DNA from: JABIBT01 sp964471565
GTDB lineage: Archaea > Nanobdellota > Nanobdellia > SCGC-AAA011-G17 > PNOQ01
Reading direction: 5' to 3'
Assembly (NCBI GenBank): GCA_964471565.1
Contig: CAYYFK010000002.1
Span: forward strand, 1 to 64,000
DNA length: 64,000 bases
This document shows positions 59,935-64,000 of the stretch, one piece after another; position 1 is the first letter of the stretch; each line of letters starts with the position of its first letter. The notes under the pieces were generated by a model that had not been told where the DNA came from, ran no database searches, and was given only the letters and a program-made list of their open reading frames with translations. A program made the position numbers and the translations under genes.

Positions 59935-62517
59935 ATGTCTCAATTCTATAAATTAACAAAAGAGGAAACAATAAAGCAATTACAAACTAATGAAGAAATA
60001 GGACTAAAAAATTTAAAAGTAGACTTGAGAAGAAAAAAATACGGTTTAAATGAAATCACCCATGAAAAGAAGATTTCACCTTTTAAAATATTCTTTCAAC
60101 AATTCATAAACCCCCTAGTATATATTTTAATAGCAGCAATAATAATATCTTTAGCAATTCAACATTTTATAGATGCCTATGTTATTTTAGCTATTGTAAT
60201 CTTGAATGCTGTTTTAGGATTTACTCAAGAGTATAAAGCAGAAAAGGCACTAGAGATGCTAAAAAAGATGGCAGCCCAACATGCCAGGGTTTTAAGGAAC
60301 GGACATACAAAAGTAATTGAAGCAACTAAATTAGTTCCAGGAGACATATTAATTCTAGAAACTGGAGATAAAATTCCCGCAGATGCAAGAATAATAGAAT
60401 CAGTTAATCTAAGAGTAAATGAAGCAGTTTTAACAGGAGAATCAATACCAAAGGATAAAGTTACAAATCCAATAAAAGAAGATTCAGCACTAGCAGACCA
60501 ACTAAATATGCTTTTTGCAGGAACAGTAGTCGCATACGGTCGAGGAAAGGCAGTAGTTACAGGAACAGGAAACAAAACAGAGTTTGGTAAGATTGCAGAT
60601 TCATTACATTCAATAGAAGAACACATGACTCCCCTACAAAGAAAATTAGGGAAATTTGGAAAAAAATTAGGAATAATAACTTTGGGGATAATTACTGTTG
60701 TTTTCTTACTTGGTTTATTGAAAGGAATACCTTTCATAGATTCTTTAATGACATCAATTAGTTTAGCTGTAGCAGCAATTCCAGAAGGACTCCCAGCCGT
60801 GGTAACTATTTCTTTAGCAATAGGTGTAAAGAGGTTAGTAAAAAATAAAGCGTTAATAAGAAAACTGGGAGCTGTAGAGACATTAGGTTCTACAACAGTT
60901 ATTTGTTCAGATAAAACTGGAACAATTACCTCTGGGGAAATGACTGCAAAAGTAATATACGCTAATAACTCAATAATCAAGGTTTCAGGTTCAGGCTATT
61001 CTTTAGACGGTTCCTTTACTGAAAAAGGACAGACATTCAACCCAGAGAAAATAAATAAACTTCTAGAGGCGTCTTATTTATGCAACAATTCAAATCCACA
61101 AGAAAAACAAGGGGCCCCTACAGAATTAGCTCTAAAAATAGTATCACAAAAAGCAAAAGTAAAAACTAATTTTGAAAGAACAGATGAAATTCCGTTTGAT
61201 TCTAATAAAAAATATATGGCAACAATAGATAAAAATGGAAAAACAAAGAACGCTCACGTAAAAGGAGCCCCAGAAATAATTCTAGAGATGTGTAGTCAAA
61301 TTTTCACAGGAACAAGAACGAGGCCAATGACTGAAAAAGATAAAGAAAAGATAACAGAAATAAATGATAAGATGGCCAATTCTGCATTAAGAGTTCTCGC
61401 ATTCGCATATTCTGAAGATGATTCAACAAAAAATCTAATATTTTTAGGATTAATAGGGATGCTTGACCCTCCAAGAGAATCAGTTCCTGATGCAATTAAA
61501 ATTGCTAAAAAAGCAGGAATAAGAGTAGTAATGATAACTGGAGACAATGCACTAACCGCAAAAGCAATTTCTTCACAAATAGGAATAAAATCAGAGGTAG
61601 TAACTGGAGTTCAATTAGATAGGATGTCGGACGAAGCATTACTAAACACAGTAAAACAAGTTTCTATTTTTGCTAGAGTTAATCCGGAGCATAAAGTAAA
61701 AATTCTAGAGGCATTTCAAAAAGATAATCAGATTGTAGCAATGACTGGGGACGGAATTAATGATGCTCCTGCTCTAAAAAAGGCAAATGTGGGTGTAGCA
61801 ATGGGTATATCTGGAACTGATGTTTCAAAGGAAGCTTCAGATATGATTATAATGGATGACCACTTTTCTACAATTGTAGGTGCAATAAAATATGGTAGGT
61901 CCATTTATGATAATATAAAGAAATTTGTAAAATTCTTGCTTTCTGCGAACCTTGGGGAGATATCTGTAATCTTCTTTTCCTTGCTCTTTTCATTTCCACT
62001 TCCATTATTACCCTTACAGATATTATGGGTTAATATAGTAACAGATGGGCTTCCAGCCTTAGCTTTAGGAAGTGATCCAGCCGAGAAAGATATAATGAAG
62101 AGAAAACCACGTTCATCAAAAGAAACAATACTATCTGGAACGAAAGGATTCATAATAACCACCACAATAGTAGCAACAATAATTGTTTTAGGTTTATTCT
62201 CACTAGAGTATTTTGTAACAGAGAACTTAGAGCGAGCTAGAACGATAGCGCTTACAACTCTCATATTTTTTGAATTATTCTTGTCATTTTCATGTAGGTC
62301 AAAAACAAAGAATATTTTCAAGTTAGGGTTTTTAACAAATAAATATTTAATCGGAGCAGTTTTATTATCTATAATATTGCATCTGTTCCTACTCTATACT
62401 CCACTAGCAGGAATATTTAGTTTAGTAGGATTATATTGGATGGATTGGGTAAGGATATTGAGTGCATCAATAATTGGAGTTGCAGTATTGGAAGTTAGGA
62501 AATTTTTCTTAAAATAA
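59935..62517 (+). CDS. P-type Ca2+-transporting ATPase (type IIA-like)
   Basis: An 860-aa P-type ATPase: TGES actuator motif near 167, membrane helix 4 with PEGLP (283-287), phosphorylation site DKTGT (D326), a hinge motif TGDGINDAP, and about ten membrane helices. PEGL is typical of calcium and secretory-pathway Ca2+/Mn2+ pumps. The cation is inferred from this motif; the helix 5/6 ligand positions were not checked. The start ATG at 59935 follows a TATA-like sequence by about 25 nt. Confidence 0.92.
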   Translation: MSQFYKLTKEETIKQLQTNEEIGLKNLKVDLRRKKYGLNEITHEKKISPFKIFFQQFINPLVYILIAAIIISLAIQHFIDAYVILAIVILNAVLGFTQEYKAEKALEMLKKMAAQHARVLRNGHTKVIEATKLVPGDILILETGDKIPADARIIESVNLRVNEAVLTGESIPKDKVTNPIKEDSALADQLNMLFAGTVVAYGRGKAVVTGTGNKTEFGKIADSLHSIEEHMTPLQRKLGKFGKKLGIITLGIITVVFLLGLLKGIPFIDSLMTSISLAVAAIPEGLPAVVTISLAIGVKRLVKNKALIRKLGAVETLGSTTVICSDKTGTITSGEMTAKVIYANNSIIKVSGSGYSLDGSFTEKGQTFNPEKINKLLEASYLCNNSNPQEKQGAPTELALKIVSQKAKVKTNFERTDEIPFDSNKKYMATIDKNGKTKNAHVKGAPEIILEMCSQIFTGTRTRPMTEKDKEKITEINDKMANSALRVLAFAYSEDDSTKNLIFLGLIGMLDPPRESVPDAIKIAKKAGIRVVMITGDNALTAKAISSQIGIKSEVVTGVQLDRMSDEALLNTVKQVSIFARVNPEHKVKILEAFQKDNQIVAMTGDGINDAPALKKANVGVAMGISGTDVSKEASDMIIMDDHFSTIVGAIKYGRSIYDNIKKFVKFLLSANLGEISVIFFSLLFSFPLPLLPLQILWVNIVTDGLPALALGSDPAEKDIMKRKPRSSKETILSGTKGFIITTTIVATIIVLGLFSLEYFVTENLERARTIALTTLIFFELFLSFSCRSKTKNIFKLGFLTNKYLIGAVLLSIILHLFLLYTPLAGIFSLVGLYWMDWVRILSASIIGVAVLEVRKFFLK

Positions 62518-62553
62518 AAAACTATATAAATAAAATTTCTAAAAATTAACTTA

Positions 62554-63681
62554 ATGGACAGAAATCTATTTAGAGCATCTGCACTTTTATGTGGAACTGT
62601 AATCGGAGCAGGAGTTTTAGGAATTCCTTATGTGATAGCACAAGCAGGGTTTCTAACTGGACTTTTAACAATACTAATCTTAGGAACAGCCATATTATTC
62701 TTGAATTTATTCCTTGGTGAAATAGTACTAAGAACCCCGGGCAATCACCAACTTCCCGGATATGCAGAGAAATATCTTGGAAAATGGGGAAAGAGAATTA
62801 TGTTATTATCTATGTTTGCTGGAATATACGGGGCACTAATTGCATATTTAATTGGTGAAGGTACAACTCTTTCAGCAATCTTCGGATTTACTCCAATGGT
62901 TTTCTCACTAATATTTTTCGTGATAGCATCAATAATAGTCTTCATAGGTCTAAAAGCAATAACAAAATCAGAATTAATTTTTTCTACAATAGTTTTACTT
63001 TTAGTTCTAATAATATCGGCATTTGCAATTTTTTCAGGAAATTTTAATTTAGAGAATCTATCTACTTTTAGTCTATCAAATTTGCTAATTCCTTACGGAG
63101 TAATTCTTTTTGCATTTGTGGGGGCTGCAGCAATTCCCGAAATGAAGCAATGTTTAATTAGAGACAGAACCAAATTAAAAAAAGCAATTATAGTTGGTTC
63201 AGGGATTCCAATAATATTCTATCTTATATTTGCCTTAGCAACCGTTGGAGTAACCGGAATAAATACAACAGAAGTGGCCACAATTGGCCTTGGAGAGACA
63301 CTGGGTAATTCAGTAGTAATCTTCGGAAATCTATTTGCAGTATTTGCAATGTTTACATCATTCTTAACATTAGCATTAGCAATGAAACAAATCTATATGT
63401 ATGATTATAAAATAAAACACCTTTTGGCATGGGCATTAACAGTATTTGTTCCACTATTAGTTTTTTTGATTGGAGCTAAAAGTTTTATAAAGGTTATAGG
63501 AATAACTGGAGCATTTGCTGGAGGAATAGATGGAGTGCTACTAGTTCTAATGTTCTGGCAAGCTAGAAAAAGAGGAGAGAGGCAACCAGAATATAAACTT
63601 GGAAAAAAACATTTAATAGGATTATTACTAGTTTTAATTTTTATAATAGGAATAATAAATCAGATTTTTGAATTAATTTGA
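62554..63681 (+). CDS. Amino-acid permease (AAAP / Trp-Tyr permease type)
   Basis: A 375-aa membrane protein with about 11 helices. The N-terminal helix has the APC-fold signature GTVIGAGVLGIPYV (about 14-27). Later helices include FVGAAAIPEMKQ. It resembles aromatic amino-acid permeases, which are proton- or sodium-coupled uptake systems. The substrate is not deducible. Amino-acid uptake fits a small-genome organism. It has its own TATA box (62521-62530). Confidence 0.88.
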   Translation: MDRNLFRASALLCGTVIGAGVLGIPYVIAQAGFLTGLLTILILGTAILFLNLFLGEIVLRTPGNHQLPGYAEKYLGKWGKRIMLLSMFAGIYGALIAYLIGEGTTLSAIFGFTPMVFSLIFFVIASIIVFIGLKAITKSELIFSTIVLLLVLIISAFAIFSGNFNLENLSTFSLSNLLIPYGVILFAFVGAAAIPEMKQCLIRDRTKLKKAIIVGSGIPIIFYLIFALATVGVTGINTTEVATIGLGETLGNSVVIFGNLFAVFAMFTSFLTLALAMKQIYMYDYKIKHLLAWALTVFVPLLVFLIGAKSFIKVIGITGAFAGGIDGVLLVLMFWQARKRGERQPEYKLGKKHLIGLLLVLIFIIGIINQIFELI

Positions 63682-63684
63682 CTT

Positions 63685-64000
63685 TTATTCAATTATTATT
63701 TCTGCAGGATCACTCCAATAACTTTCAATAACCGGACTATCGATGGCAGATACTCTATACACATAACGCTCTCCAGGAACTTGAGATCCTAAATTATCAA
63801 TGTATTTAGTTTCCGAGTCTCCAGTGTAGATTATTGTAACACTTTCTACCGTTTCGTTAAATCTGTAAATCTTAAACTCAAGATCTCTGTCATTAAATTG
63901 ATTGGGCAAAGAATGATAATCCCAGTCCAAAGAAACACTGTAACAATCCTGACACAAGTTATTATCCTCTAATATTGCAGTCAGATTTGTCGGAGGAGCC
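63685..64000 (-). CDS. FN3-domain protein, partial (5' end outside window)
   Basis: The C-terminal 104 residues of a longer protein that continues past the right edge: the frame stays open to base 64000. The visible part is one fibronectin type III domain: PPTNLTAIL, VSLDWDY, FKIYR, YIDNLGSQVPG, YVYRVSAID. No anchor follows the domain. Probably extracellular, like the other FN3 proteins here. Confidence 0.75.
   Translation of the reverse strand, partial: APPTNLTAILEDNNLCQDCYSVSLDWDYHSLPNQFNDRDLEFKIYRFNETVESVTIIYTGDSETKYIDNLGSQVPGERYVYRVSAIDSPVIESYWSDPAEIIIE

Noticed and set aside
60225..60980. 251-aa minus-strand frame inside the P-type ATPase gene
   Set aside because: Mirror of ATPase coding periodicity; no recognisable motifs or start signals.

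Overview
The window is about 64 kb of AT-rich archaeal chromosome. The organism is best read as a small-genome DPANN archaeon of the Woesearchaeota/Pacearchaeota (Nanoarchaeota) type. This rests on gene content: archaeal RpoP, TFE, Spt5, SecE, eL15/eL40/eL43, prefoldin, IF5A, Orc1/Cdc6, Taw1, archaease, FtsZ with SepF, and NreA. Promoters are archaeal, with a TATA box about 25 nt upstream of an ATG and mostly leaderless starts. The lineage call is inference; no 16S gene is present. Genes are tightly packed, with many 1-8 nt overlaps and no gene-free stretch above 300 bases. No rRNA, CRISPR array or insertion sequence was seen.

Layout. 0-4 kb: a partial archease, a lysine-repeat H1-like protein, and a redox operon (ArsR-type regulator, glutaredoxin-like, glutamate-dehydrogenase-family enzyme, TrxB, TrxA, a 36-aa basic peptide) with a palindromic operator over the first start codon. 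3.7-8.4 kb: glyS, a short Dph2-like protein with ZPR1, SepF, UPF0147, prefoldin beta, rpoP, eL43 and tRNA-Pro. 8.4-15.4 kb: a methyltransferase, L11, Spt5, SecE, FtsZ, FKBP, a slipin, IF5A, eL40 and a site-2 protease. 15.4-24.9 kb: a pilin-anchored glycosidase-like beta-propeller, TatD, Taw1, phosphoesterases, a two-gene micro-cassette, a phage-T5-A1-like metallophosphatase, Orc1/Cdc6, a CARF-like small protein, an Hsp20-like protein, and a wHTH/HemK2 pair. 25-28.9 kb: prs, then L1-L10-L12 and a coiled-coil protein. 29.4-36.3 kb: a membrane export protein, an archaeosortase-like enzyme, an Asp-rich surface protein, a MacB-type ABC exporter with two permeases, and another anchored surface protein.

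36.4-46.5 kb: an unknown protein, tRNA-Cys, tRNA-Arg(TCT) carrying two BHB introns, a free-standing HTH-LAGLIDADG protein, a bacterial-type LeuRS, a membrane wHTH, a secreted VWA protein, a dockerin-like lipoprotein, and a short patescibacterial-like AlaRS. 46.5-51 kb: two divergent secreted beta-helix/FN3 proteins, one frameshifted at a G tract. 51-64 kb: coiled-coil proteins, TFE, a membrane protease, NreA, eL15, a RecJ-like DHH protein, a transglutaminase, ProRS, tRNA-Arg(TCG), a Ca2+-type P-ATPase, an amino-acid permease and a partial FN3 protein.

The most novel-looking signals are four. (1) A 24-bp element sits at identical spacing upstream of the TATA boxes of the micro-cassette (19.95 kb) and the HTH-LAGLIDADG gene (38.95 kb). 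(2) tRNA-Arg(TCT) has two introns and lies directly downstream of that LAGLIDADG gene. (3) A T5-A1-like nuclease sits in an archaeal chromosome. (4) The region is rich in unusual secreted architectures. All homology statements come from motif recognition by eye; no search was run.
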